Assembly (NCBI RefSeq): GCF_042678185.1
Contig: NZ_JBHUDQ010000005.1
Length of the DNA stretch: 64,000 nucleotides
Reading direction: 5' to 3' (one strand)
Source of the DNA: Ramlibacter ginsenosidimutans
Lineage (GTDB): Bacteria > Pseudomonadota > Gammaproteobacteria > Burkholderiales > Burkholderiaceae_C
Below, one piece after another: positions 26,590 to 34,406 of this stretch. The notes beneath the pieces were generated by a model, which made no database searches, had not been told where the DNA came from, and saw only the letters and a program-made list of their open reading frames with translations. The position numbers were made by a program, and so were the translations under genes. Each line of letters opens with the position of its first letter. Within the stretch, counting starts at the first letter, position 1.

Positions 26590-28380
26590 ATGAGCTACAT
26601 CGCCCCCGTCAAGGACATGCTGTTCGACATCGAGCACCTGGCCGACATCGAACAGATCGCGCAGATGCCCGGCTTCGAGGAAGCGGGGCTGGACACCGCG
26701 CAGGCCGTGCTCGAGGAGTGCGCGAAGTTCAACGAGGGCGTGCTGGCGCCGCTGAACGTCGAGGGCGACCGCCATCCCTCCAGCTGGAAGGACGGCCAGG
26801 TCACGACGACTGCCGGCTTCGTGCAGGCCTACAAGCAGTTCGCCGAAGGCGGCTGGCAAGGCCTGCAGCACCCGGCCGACTTCGGCGGCCAGGGCTTGCC
26901 CAAGACGATCGGCGCCGCGTGCATCGAGATGCTCAACTCCGCCAACCTGAGCTTCGCGCTGTGCCCGCTGCTCACGGATGGCGCCATCGAGGCGCTGCTG
27001 ACCGCGGGCTCGGACGACCTGAAGTCGGTGTACCTGGAGAAGCTGGTCACGGGCGAGTGGACCGGCACCATGAACCTCACCGAGCCGCAGGCGGGCAGCG
27101 ATCTCGCCATGGTGCGCTCGCGCGCCGAGCCGCAGCCTGATGGCACCTACAAGGTGTTCGGCACCAAGATCTTCATCACCTACGGCGAGCACGACATGGC
27201 GGACAACATCGTCCACCTGGTGCTGGCCCGCATTCCCGGCGCGCCCGACGGCGTCAAGGGCATCAGCCTGTTCGTCGTGCCCAAGTTCCTGGTGAACGCC
27301 GACGGCTCGCGGGGCGCGCGCAACGACGTGCACTGCGTCAGCATCGAGCACAAGCTGGGGATCAAGGCCTCGCCGACCGCCGTCCTGCAATATGGGGATC
27401 ATGGCGGTGCCGTGGGCTACCTGGTGGGCCAGGAGAACCGCGGGCTCGAGTACATGTTCATCATGATGAACGCCGCCCGCTACGCCGTCGGCGTGCAGGG
27501 CATCGCGGTGGCCGAGCGCGCCTACCAGAAGGCCGTGGCCTATGCGCGCGACCGCGTGCAGTCGCGTCCCGTGGACGGCAGCGTCAACGGTCCCGCGACC
27601 ATCATCCACCACCCGGACGTGCGCCGCATGCTCATGACCATGCGCGCCATGACCGAGGGCTGCCGCGCCATGGCCAGCGTGGCGGCCGCCGCGTACGACG
27701 CCGCGCACCACCATCCGGATGCGCAGGCGCGCAAGCAGAACCAGGCCTTCTACGAATTCCTGGTGCCGCTGGTCAAGGGCTACAGCACGGAGATGAGCCT
27801 GGAAGTCACGTCGCTGGGCGTGCAGGTGCACGGCGGCATGGGCTTCATCGAGGAGACGGGTGCGGCGCAGTACTACCGCGACGCCAAGATCCTCACCATC
27901 TACGAAGGCACGACCGCGATCCAGGCCAACGACCTGGTCGGCCGCAAGACCGCGCGCGATGGCGGCCAGGTGGCGCAGGCGATCGCGGCGCAGATCGAGA
28001 AGACCGAGGGCGAGCTCGTGCGCCGCGACAGCGTCGCCGCGCGGGCGGTGGCCAGGCGGCTAGTCGCCGCGCGCAAGGCCTTCCTCGACGTGGTCGGCTT
28101 CGTCGTGCAGCAGGGCAAGGCCTCGCCGAACGCGGTGTTCGCCGGCTCCGTGCCCTACCTGATGCTGGCCGGCAACCTGGTGGCGGGCTGGCAGCTCGCG
28201 CGCTCGCTGCTGGTCGCCGAGGACCTGTTGCACAAGGGACAGGACGCGTCGTTCATGCAGGCGAAGATCGCCACCGCGCGCTTCTACGCCGACCACATCC
28301 TCGCCCGCGCGCCGGGCCTGCGCGATGCGATCGTCGAAGGCGGCGACAGCGTGACCGCGCTGCCGATGGAAGCGTTCTGA
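26590..28380 (+). CDS. Acyl-CoA dehydrogenase with C-terminal extension domain
   Basis: 596-residue flavoenzyme of the long acyl-CoA dehydrogenase group. It has the N-terminal helical domain, the FAD-binding middle (TMNLTEPQAGSDLAMVRSRA, IFITYGEHDMADN), the C-terminal helical domain with IYEGTTAIQANDLVGRKTARD, and the extra C-terminal domain (about 470-596). It feeds electrons to the EtfAB encoded just upstream. Chain-length specificity is not evident. A good Shine-Dalgarno (AGGAGAG) precedes ATG at 26590. A shorter-identity relative lies at 41009-42914. Confidence 0.94.
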   Translation: MSYIAPVKDMLFDIEHLADIEQIAQMPGFEEAGLDTAQAVLEECAKFNEGVLAPLNVEGDRHPSSWKDGQVTTTAGFVQAYKQFAEGGWQGLQHPADFGGQGLPKTIGAACIEMLNSANLSFALCPLLTDGAIEALLTAGSDDLKSVYLEKLVTGEWTGTMNLTEPQAGSDLAMVRSRAEPQPDGTYKVFGTKIFITYGEHDMADNIVHLVLARIPGAPDGVKGISLFVVPKFLVNADGSRGARNDVHCVSIEHKLGIKASPTAVLQYGDHGGAVGYLVGQENRGLEYMFIMMNAARYAVGVQGIAVAERAYQKAVAYARDRVQSRPVDGSVNGPATIIHHPDVRRMLMTMRAMTEGCRAMASVAAAAYDAAHHHPDAQARKQNQAFYEFLVPLVKGYSTEMSLEVTSLGVQVHGGMGFIEETGAAQYYRDAKILTIYEGTTAIQANDLVGRKTARDGGQVAQAIAAQIEKTEGELVRRDSVAARAVARRLVAARKAFLDVVGFVVQQGKASPNAVFAGSVPYLMLAGNLVAGWQLARSLLVAEDLLHKGQDASFMQAKIATARFYADHILARAPGLRDAIVEGGDSVTALPMEAF

Positions 28381-28404
28381 AGACCGCGCGCAATTGCGCG
28401 CACC

Positions 28405-28480
28405 GCTGGGGTTCCTGCGTCACCCCAGCCTGCCGACCATGAATTCGTAGGCTGGCGGTGAGGCGTAGCCGAACCCCAGC
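28405..28480. repeat. Palindromic intergenic repeat, family C, copy 1
   Basis: Left end GCTGGGGTTC and right end GAACCCCAGC are complementary; the inner part has CACCCCAGCCTG and GTAGGCTGGCGGTGAGGCG. Copies are at 32030-32123 and 38345-38457. It ends just before the ribosome-binding site of the next gene. Confidence 0.8.
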
Positions 28481-28493
28481 AACAGGAGAACCG

Positions 28494-29471
28494 ATGTCCA
28501 GATTGCCGCGTGTCCTGCAGAACCTGCCCTTGCCCGTGATCGCCTCGCCGATGTTCATCGTCAGCAACCCGAAGATGGTGATCGAGCAGTGCAAGGCGGG
28601 CATCGTCGGCTCCATGCCGGCGCTGAACGCGCGGCCCGCGGCGCAGCTGGACGAATGGCTGCACGAGATCGAGGAGACCCTGGCGGCGCACGACCGCGCG
28701 CACCCGGACCGCCCGGCCGCGCCCTATGCCATCAACCAGATCGTGCACAAGAGCAATGACCGGCTCGAGCACGACATGGAGGTGGTGGTCAAGCGCAAGG
28801 TGCCCATCGTCATCACCTCGCTGGGCGCGCGCCCCGACGTGAACGAGGCCATCCACTCCTACGGCGGCATCGTGCTGCACGACATCATCAACAACACGTT
28901 CGCGCGCAAGGCCATCGAGAAGGGCGCCGACGGCCTGATCGCGGTGGCGGCCGGCGCCGGCGGCCATGCGGGCGTGAAGAGCCCGTTCGCGCTGGTGCAG
29001 GAGATCCGCGAATGGTTCGACGGTCCGATCGCCTTGTCGGGTGCCATTGCGAACGGCGGCGCGGTGCTGGCCGCGCAGGCGCTGGGCGCGGACTTCGCGT
29101 ACATCGGCTCCGCCTTCATCGCCACGCACGAGGCGCGCGCCAGCGACGATTACAAGCGCGCGATCGTCGAGGGCAGCTCCGACGAGATCGTCTACTCCAG
29201 CCTGTTCACGGGCGTGCACGGCAACTACCTGAAGGCCAGCATCCGCAACGCGGGGCTGGATCCCGATCGGCTGCCCGAGAGCGACCCCAGCAAGATGAGC
29301 TTCGGCGGCGGCGAAGGCAGCAAGAAGGCGTGGAAGGACATCTGGGGCTCGGGGCAGGGCATCAGCGCCGTGAAGGAAATCGTGTCCGTCGCCGAGCTCG
29401 TGGCGCGCCTTGCGCGCGAGTACGCCGAAGCGCGCGGGCGATTGGCCCTGCCTGCGATGGCGACGGCCTGA
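28494..29471 (+). CDS. Nitronate monooxygenase family protein
   Basis: 325-residue FMN-dependent TIM-barrel protein of the NMO/2-nitropropane dioxygenase family, which oxidises alkyl nitronates such as propionate-3-nitronate. Typical segments are LPVIASPMFIVSNPKMVIEQ, VAAGAGGHAGVKSPFALV, LSGAIANGGAVLAAQALGADF and AYIGSAFIATHEA. ATG at 28494 is preceded by AGGAGA. It follows the acyl-CoA dehydrogenase across a repeat and could be read from the etf promoter or from its own. Confidence 0.9.
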   Translation: MSRLPRVLQNLPLPVIASPMFIVSNPKMVIEQCKAGIVGSMPALNARPAAQLDEWLHEIEETLAAHDRAHPDRPAAPYAINQIVHKSNDRLEHDMEVVVKRKVPIVITSLGARPDVNEAIHSYGGIVLHDIINNTFARKAIEKGADGLIAVAAGAGGHAGVKSPFALVQEIREWFDGPIALSGAIANGGAVLAAQALGADFAYIGSAFIATHEARASDDYKRAIVEGSSDEIVYSSLFTGVHGNYLKASIRNAGLDPDRLPESDPSKMSFGGGEGSKKAWKDIWGSGQGISAVKEIVSVAELVARLAREYAEARGRLALPAMATA

Positions 29472-29493
29472 GCGCCTGTCGCCGGCGCGGGCG

Positions 29494-29679
29494 CTACGCC
29501 GCGCGGCCGAGCCAGAGCGTCGCGACGCCCAGGATCACGCAGCCGATCGCCACGGCATACAGGATCCATCCCGGAAACGACGCGGCGTCGTCGCGCACTC
29601 GCCCGACGAGCACGCGCGCCGCGGCCGCCGCGATGATGGCGAAGACGAAGAACCAGGCATAGGGGGGCAGTCCGAACAT
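29494..29679 (-). CDS. Small two-helix membrane protein
   Basis: 61 residues: MFGLPPYAWFFVFAIIAAAA forms a first membrane helix, a charged loop VGRVRDDAASFP follows, then a second helix and a short LWLGRAA tail. AGGAG lies at good distance before the ATG at 29679. No family recognised. It faces away from the radical SAM gene. Confidence 0.6.
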   Translation of the reverse strand: MFGLPPYAWFFVFAIIAAAAARVLVGRVRDDAASFPGWILYAVAIGCVILGVATLWLGRAA

Positions 29680-29792
29680 GGTGTGGCTCCTGTTCTGAGG
29701 CCAGTCTCCGGCGCAGGACGGCGCGCCACTGTCAGGTCCGCCCCGTTTCGCGTGTAGTCCCCGCCCCGTGCACGGACGCTCGCCGCGGTGGC

Positions 29793-29814
29793 ATACTGTA
29801 CGCATGAACAGTAT
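29793..29814. promoter_or_regulatory. LexA-binding SOS box
   Basis: ATACTGT-N8-ACAGTAT, a perfect 7-8-7 palindrome containing the CTGT-N8-ACAG LexA core. It spans the ATG (29804) of the SPL-type radical SAM gene, so LexA would block its transcription until DNA damage. Confidence 0.75.
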
Positions 29815-30916
29815 CGACCGCAGTACCGACACCCGGGCCGCGGAGGTGCGCGTCCCGATCGAGGCCATCAAGGGGCGCGGCACGGCAACACGCTTTCCGC
29901 ATCGCTTCGCCTCCGATGCCCGGGAGGGCTTCGACGACGGCTGGGAGCACGCCGATGACGATCCGGCCGCGCCGCCGCGCACGGAGATCATCTGGGAGAC
30001 GGCGAAGAGCATCATCGCCACCAACGACTCGCCGGACATCTACTTCGACCAGTCCATCAATCCCTACCGCGGCTGCGAGCACGGGTGCATCTACTGCTAT
30101 GCCCGGCCCACGCACAGCTACCTGAATCTCTCGCCGGGGCTCGACTTCGAGACCCGGATCATCGCCAAGCGCAACGCGGTGGAACTGCTGCGGGCCGAGC
30201 TCGCGCGCCGGTCCTATCGGCCGCAGCTGATCGCGATCGGCACCGCCACGGACTGCTACCAGCCCGTGGAGCGCGAACTGCGGCTCACGCGCGGGCTGAT
30301 CGAAGTGCTGCACGAGGCGAACCATCCGTTCGGCCTGGTCACCAAGTCCAGCGGCGTCGAGCGCGACCTCGACCTCCTCGCGCCCATGGCGCAGCAGGGG
30401 CTCGTGGCGGTCTACGTCACCATCACCACCCTGGACGCCGAGCTCGCCCGCAAGCTCGAGCCGCGCGCCGCCGCGCCGCATCGGCGGCTTCGCGTGTTGC
30501 GCACGCTGGCCGAGCATGGCGTCCCCTGCGGCGTCAGCCTCGCGCCGCAGATTCCCTTCCTCAACGACGACATGGAACAGGTGATGGAGGCCGCGTGGGA
30601 CGCGGGCGCGCGCGAGGCCTTCTACCACGTGCTGCGGCTGCCCTGGGAGGTCGCGCCGCTGTTCCGGCAGTGGCTGGAGCAGCACTACCCGCAGCGCGCC
30701 CAGCGCGTGATGCACCGCATCCAGGAGATGCGTGGCGGCAAGGACTACGACAGCGACTTCGCCACGCGCATGAAGGGCTCGGGCACCTGGGCGCAGCTGG
30801 TGCGCCAGCGCTTCGAGCGCACGGCCCGGCGCCTGGGCTTCAATGCGAAGCGGCAGGTGTTCCGCACCGACCTGTTCCGTCCGCCGTCGCCGCCCGGGCA
30901 GGGCTGCCTGTTCTGA
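29804..30916 (+). CDS. SPL/PA0069-family radical SAM protein
   Basis: 370-residue radical SAM protein of the SplB-related group (spore photoproduct lyase-like, COG1533). Cluster-binding motif CEHGCIYC uses Cys91, Cys95 and Cys98; IKGRGTATRFPHRF near the N-terminus is typical of the PA0069 subgroup. The substrate is not known; a role in DNA repair is inferred from family and from the SOS box over the start. I use ATG 29804, but since the operator covers it, a downstream start such as GTG at 29846 is possible. The gene ends convergently with the CDF transporter. Confidence 0.88.
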   Translation: MNSIDRSTDTRAAEVRVPIEAIKGRGTATRFPHRFASDAREGFDDGWEHADDDPAAPPRTEIIWETAKSIIATNDSPDIYFDQSINPYRGCEHGCIYCYARPTHSYLNLSPGLDFETRIIAKRNAVELLRAELARRSYRPQLIAIGTATDCYQPVERELRLTRGLIEVLHEANHPFGLVTKSSGVERDLDLLAPMAQQGLVAVYVTITTLDAELARKLEPRAAAPHRRLRVLRTLAEHGVPCGVSLAPQIPFLNDDMEQVMEAAWDAGAREAFYHVLRLPWEVAPLFRQWLEQHYPQRAQRVMHRIQEMRGGKDYDSDFATRMKGSGTWAQLVRQRFERTARRLGFNAKRQVFRTDLFRPPSPPGQGCLF

Positions 30917-30965
30917 CACATGCAACGCAAACTCCCGATGGCGCTGCTGCCCTGAGCGACAACGA

Positions 30966-31892
30966 TCAGCCGTGCGCCGGCGCGTCCGTCGCTGGGGGCG
31001 CCACCGGCTCGACGAAGATCCGCTGCACCTTGGGGAAGCGTTCGCGCACGGTGTGCTCGATCTGCTTGATCGTGCGCGCCAGCTCGGAGGCGGGCATCTC
31101 GGGCGCAAAGGTCACGGCGAAGGTGACCAGCACGTCCTCGGGGCCGACGTACATCGAGAGCACCCGGCCGACGTCGCGCACGCCGGGAGCGGAGCGCGCG
31201 ATGGCCTGGATCTCGCGCGCGGTCTCCGGCTTCACGCCTTCGCCGACGAGCAGTCCGCGGGATTCGCGGATCAGCAGGACCGCGACGCCGGCCAGCAGCA
31301 GGCCGATGGCGATGGACGCGGCGCCGTCGAGGCGCGGCATGTTGAGCGCGTGGCTGGCGAAGATGCCGATCGCGGCAAGCGCGAGCCCGACGAGCGCCGC
31401 GGAGTCTTCCGCCATTACCGTGTAGGTGGCCGGGTCCTTGCTGATGCGCAAGGCGTGCCAGAAGGGCGTATCGCCGCGTTCACGCGTGAACTGGCGGAAC
31501 GCGATGGTGAAGCTCGCGCCCTCGAACACCGCCGCGCAGCCCAGCACGATGTAGCTCCAGAAGGGGTCTTCCAGCGCATGCGGATCGCGCACGTGCAGCA
31601 CGCCTTCCCAGAACGAGACGGCGCCGCCCGCGCCGAAGATCAGCACGGCGACGATCAGGCTCCAGAAGTAGAGCTCCTTGCCATGCCCGAAGGGGTGCTG
31701 GGCCGAGGCCGGCTGCTCGCTGCGGTGCTCGCCCAGGAGTAGCAGCAGGCTGTTGCCCGAGTCCACCAGCGAGTGGATGCCTTCGGACAGCATGGCGGAG
31801 CTGCCGGTGATGCCGGCAACGATGAACTTGGTGACGGTGATGGCGACGTTCGCCGCCAGGGCGCCGTAGATCGCCGTGCGGGACTCGGCCAT
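30966..31892 (-). CDS. Cation diffusion facilitator family transporter
   Basis: 308-residue CDF metal exporter. Six hydrophobic helices; the first metal-site pair appears in SEGIHSLVDSGNS and the second in AEDSAALVG (helix 5), with the basic/His stretch HPFGHGKELYFWS between. A cytoplasmic C-terminal domain (about 215-300) contains YVGPEDVLVTFAVTF. Usual substrates are Zn, Fe, Co or Mn; selectivity is not decided from sequence. Single gene. Confidence 0.9.
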   Translation of the reverse strand: MAESRTAIYGALAANVAITVTKFIVAGITGSSAMLSEGIHSLVDSGNSLLLLLGEHRSEQPASAQHPFGHGKELYFWSLIVAVLIFGAGGAVSFWEGVLHVRDPHALEDPFWSYIVLGCAAVFEGASFTIAFRQFTRERGDTPFWHALRISKDPATYTVMAEDSAALVGLALAAIGIFASHALNMPRLDGAASIAIGLLLAGVAVLLIRESRGLLVGEGVKPETAREIQAIARSAPGVRDVGRVLSMYVGPEDVLVTFAVTFAPEMPASELARTIKQIEHTVRERFPKVQRIFVEPVAPPATDAPAHG

Positions 31893-32029
31893 GAAGAAGA
31901 CTGCGGATGGCGTTCCAATCTAGCATCGACTCGCGATCGCGGGGGTCGGCGCGAGCCCCGCACGCGAACCTTGCGAGGAAGAAAGTGCGTTGCCGTGCGC
32001 GGCACGGCGGGGATCGCGCGGCGCAGGCA

Positions 32030-32123
32030 GCTGGGGTTCGCCTGCGGCTCACCACCAGCCTACGGTCCTCGCGTGCCGTCGTAGTGCCTTCGTAGGCTGG
32101 CGGTGAGCAAAGCGAACCCCAGC
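32030..32123. repeat. Palindromic intergenic repeat, family C, copy 2
   Basis: Begins GCTGGGGTTCGCC, contains CTCACCACCAGCCTAC and GTAGGCTGGCGGTGAGC, and ends GCGAACCCCAGC. The two halves are inverted copies separated by about 25 bases. Confidence 0.85.
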
Positions 32124-32271
32124 GATGCGAAAGCTCGCTGGCGCTTCTCGCGCCCGAACTAGGAACTGCTCGCCGCGTTCTGAGCGGCAGGTCGATCTTC
32201 GCGTCTCGGCCGGTTGCCCCTCGGCCTGGACCAGGACGAGGCTCCGCGTTCGTGATGTTGCGAGCGCCCAG

Positions 32272-32299
32272 AAAAAAGCCCCCGGAGGAGGCCGGGGGC
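32272..32299 (-). terminator. Rho-independent terminator of the TPS-like gene
   Basis: On the minus strand GCCCCCGG pairs with CCGGGGGC across a 6-base loop and is followed by six U. It lies about 100 bases after the stop of the minus-strand gene at 32402. Confidence 0.8.
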
Positions 32300-32356
32300 A
32301 GGGGAGTCCTGAAATGCTCTCTCGTGCGATGCGTGGCATCACACCGACAGTCTATC

Positions 32357-32370
32357 TATTTGAACAAATA
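32357..32370. promoter_or_regulatory. AT-rich palindrome TATTTG-AA-CAAATA
   Basis: A perfect 6-2-6 palindrome in an AT-rich patch that stands out from the GC-rich surroundings. It lies between the end of the TPS-like gene and its terminator. No gene starts here, so its role is unknown. Confidence 0.25.
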
Positions 32371-32401
32371 TGAAACTGCGGGAAACCACGTACACGCGGG
32401 C

Positions 32402-33499
32402 TCAGCGCGTGCACTGCTCCACGACTTCCGCGGCGCGGCGCCGGTCGCGCCGTTCGGCCGCGCTGTCGCCGGGCTCGGTCGGCGCCTGCAGGCTGGTCAC
32501 CAGCTCGCCGTTGGCGGCCACCACCCCGGCCTTGCCGGCTTCCAGCGCGGCAAGGACCGCGGTGGAGCGGGACGCGTCCGCGCGTGCGGCAGCCGACGCA
32601 GCGGAGCTGCCCCTGCCGCCCGCGCCCCGGGGCGGAGGCGACTCGATGGTGCCCGAAAGGTCCGGCTCCGGTCCGCGGCCGGGTGATCCGTCCGCCCTGC
32701 CGGCCGGCCCGCCTTGCTCCAGCCGCACCTTGTCGCCGGCGAGCACCACGTGGTTCGCGGCAATGACGCCGGTGTGGCGCAGCTGGGAAGCGAACATTCC
32801 TACCGCATCGCCTTCCAGCCGACCCAGGTTGACGGCGCGGTCAGCGGGCGACGTCACCTGCAGCACGATGCCTTCGATCCCTCGCCCGGTGAGCGCCACG
32901 GTCTGCCCCGCGCCCAGCAGCACGGCGCCGTTCGGCGCCTGGACGATCGCGTCCTTGCCCACGTTGACGTCGGTCCCGAGCAGGACCACGTCGCCGCTTC
33001 GCGCGAGCACCTGTCCTTGCACATCGACGCCGCGATGCCCGCGCTCGGCGCTGAAGCGCATCCGTCCGGCGAGCGCGTCCGCGTCGGACAGGGCCAGCGC
33101 GGAGGCGGTGAACGCCGCCGTGTCGACGGTCGCGCCCGGGCCGATCGCAATGCCCGAGGGATTCACCAGCACGAGCTGGCCGTTGGAGCTGAGCGTGCCG
33201 AGGATGTCCGAGGGTTTGTTGCCCAGCACGCGGTTGATGGACGTGCTGTCCGGGCCGGGCTGCAGGAAGTGCGTGATGCTGCCGGCGGGGACCGAGAAGC
33301 TGCGCCAGTCGATCACCGACCGCCGGGTGCCGGCGCCATCGGTGGTGGTCACGAGCAACGACTTGCCCAGTTGCTGGAACTGCGCGTTGCCCAGGCGCAC
33401 GTCGGGACCGACCGGCTGCGCCATGGCCGTGCCGCCCGCGAGCAGCAGGGCGAGCGCACAGCCGGTGCCCAGCGGGCCGGACCGGAATTCCCTTCGCAT
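32402..33499 (-). CDS. Short two-partner-secretion-type (filamentous haemagglutinin N-terminal) protein
   Basis: 365 residues. A signal peptide ends near GGTAMAQ (about 27). Residues 35-250 resemble the TPS secretion domain: LLVTTTDGAGTRRSVIDW, SINRVLGNKPSDILGTLSSNG, and the NPSGIAIGPGATVDTAAF motif matching the conserved NPxGI region. Instead of a long adhesin repeat region, the rest is a Gly/Pro/Ala/Arg-rich tail ending EVVEQCTR. No TpsB partner pore is nearby. The ATG at 33499 has AAGGAAGGG upstream. It may be a small exoprotein or a degraded adhesin. Confidence 0.75.
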   Translation of the reverse strand: MRREFRSGPLGTGCALALLLAGGTAMAQPVGPDVRLGNAQFQQLGKSLLVTTTDGAGTRRSVIDWRSFSVPAGSITHFLQPGPDSTSINRVLGNKPSDILGTLSSNGQLVLVNPSGIAIGPGATVDTAAFTASALALSDADALAGRMRFSAERGHRGVDVQGQVLARSGDVVLLGTDVNVGKDAIVQAPNGAVLLGAGQTVALTGRGIEGIVLQVTSPADRAVNLGRLEGDAVGMFASQLRHTGVIAANHVVLAGDKVRLEQGGPAGRADGSPGRGPEPDLSGTIESPPPRGAGGRGSSAASAAARADASRSTAVLAALEAGKAGVVAANGELVTSLQAPTEPGDSAAERRDRRRAAEVVEQCTR

Positions 33500-33609
33500 G
33501 TTCCCTTCCTTGTGGCGGCGTTGCGGCCGCAGCCACAACGTAGGACCAGCTTGTGGCTGAGGCAGTAGGAAACAAGCGGGGCGCCGTGTAGGCCAAACCC
33601 CGACGGGCG

Positions 33610-34155
33610 CTAGCGCGCGAGAGCGAAGCCGGCGACCAGCAGCGCCGCCGCGAGGCACGCACCCCAGAAGTTCGCCTGCAACTGCGCGGGCCCGGAGAGG
33701 CGCCGGACCTGCGCGTTCCACACGAAGACCACCGGCACCAGCGCGAGCGCCAGCAGGAGCACGAGCGCCTGCCAGCGCAGGAAACTCGGCCACGCCGGCA
33801 TCCAGGTGCGGGGCGGTCCCTGCCAGAGCGCCTCGATCGGCAGGTGCTGGCTCCACAGACCGGTGGCGAACAGCGCCCCGAGGACCAGTGCCAGGCTCAG
33901 CGCCGGCTTGAGCGTGCGCCGCCAGCCGAGCAGGTTGAGCACCACGCCGCTGCCGCCGGCGATGAGCAGCACGGACGCCAGGGTGGCACGCGGCTCGGTG
34001 CCCTCCGTGATGAATCGCCAGAGGCCGACGTTGCAGGCCAGCGCCAGCCACAGGCAGGCCCAAAGCACCAGCCGCGCCGGATGCGGCGCGACGCGTGCTT
34101 CGCCCGGCATCAGCAGGGTGGAGTAGCCGGTGCTGCGGAACAGCTTGAGCGCCAT
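33610..34155 (-). CDS. Membrane protein resembling the membrane domain of phosphoethanolamine transferases
   Basis: 181 residues with four or five hydrophobic helices (LVLWACLWLALACNVGLW, TLASVLLIAGGSGVVLNLLG, ALSLALVLGALFATGLW, ALVLLLALALVPVVFVW, ACLAAALLVAGFAL). Helix layout and loops recall the N-terminal domain of EptA-type enzymes, but no sulfatase-fold catalytic domain follows, so it could be a remnant or an unrelated protein. The ATG at 34155 lacks a clear Shine-Dalgarno; GTG at 34191 is an alternative. Confidence 0.45.
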   Translation of the reverse strand: MALKLFRSTGYSTLLMPGEARVAPHPARLVLWACLWLALACNVGLWRFITEGTEPRATLASVLLIAGGSGVVLNLLGWRRTLKPALSLALVLGALFATGLWSQHLPIEALWQGPPRTWMPAWPSFLRWQALVLLLALALVPVVFVWNAQVRRLSGPAQLQANFWGACLAAALLVAGFALAR

Positions 34156-34280
34156 GGAGGCGATTGTGGCCGCGCCCCGCCCGCTTGGCACCCCGCGCGT
34201 GCATTGGCGCCGCGCGGGTGTCCTGCGCCCACCACACTTCGCGAACCGCGGGCAGTTAGCGGGCAGCTAAACCGGGACAG

Positions 34281-34376
34281 CCGGACGCAGAGGGCGCAAA
34301 AGAGGGAAAGGACGCAGAAGAATTCCTTGATGGATTCTTTTGCGTCCTCTGCTTGCTTCGCGGTCTCTGCGTCCGG
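34281..34376. repeat. Palindromic intergenic repeat, family A, copy 2
   Basis: Runs from CCGGACGCAGAGGGCGC to CTCTGCGTCCGG, with GGACGCAGAAGAATTCC and GATTCTTTTGCGTCC as inner arms. It lies just downstream of dnaJ, where its long hairpin would end up in the 3-prime region of the operon transcript. Confidence 0.85.
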
Positions 34377-34406
34377 CAGTCCGTTCCCGCTCCCGCTCCC
34401 GCCGAC

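Larger units (their letters stand above)
31893..32401. other. 509-base region without a gene
   Basis: Contains a family C repeat (32030-32123), a minus-strand terminator (32272-32299) and a short AT-rich island with a palindrome (32357-32370). Nothing else coding is supported; 32124-32270 shows no recognisable structure. Confidence 0.6.
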
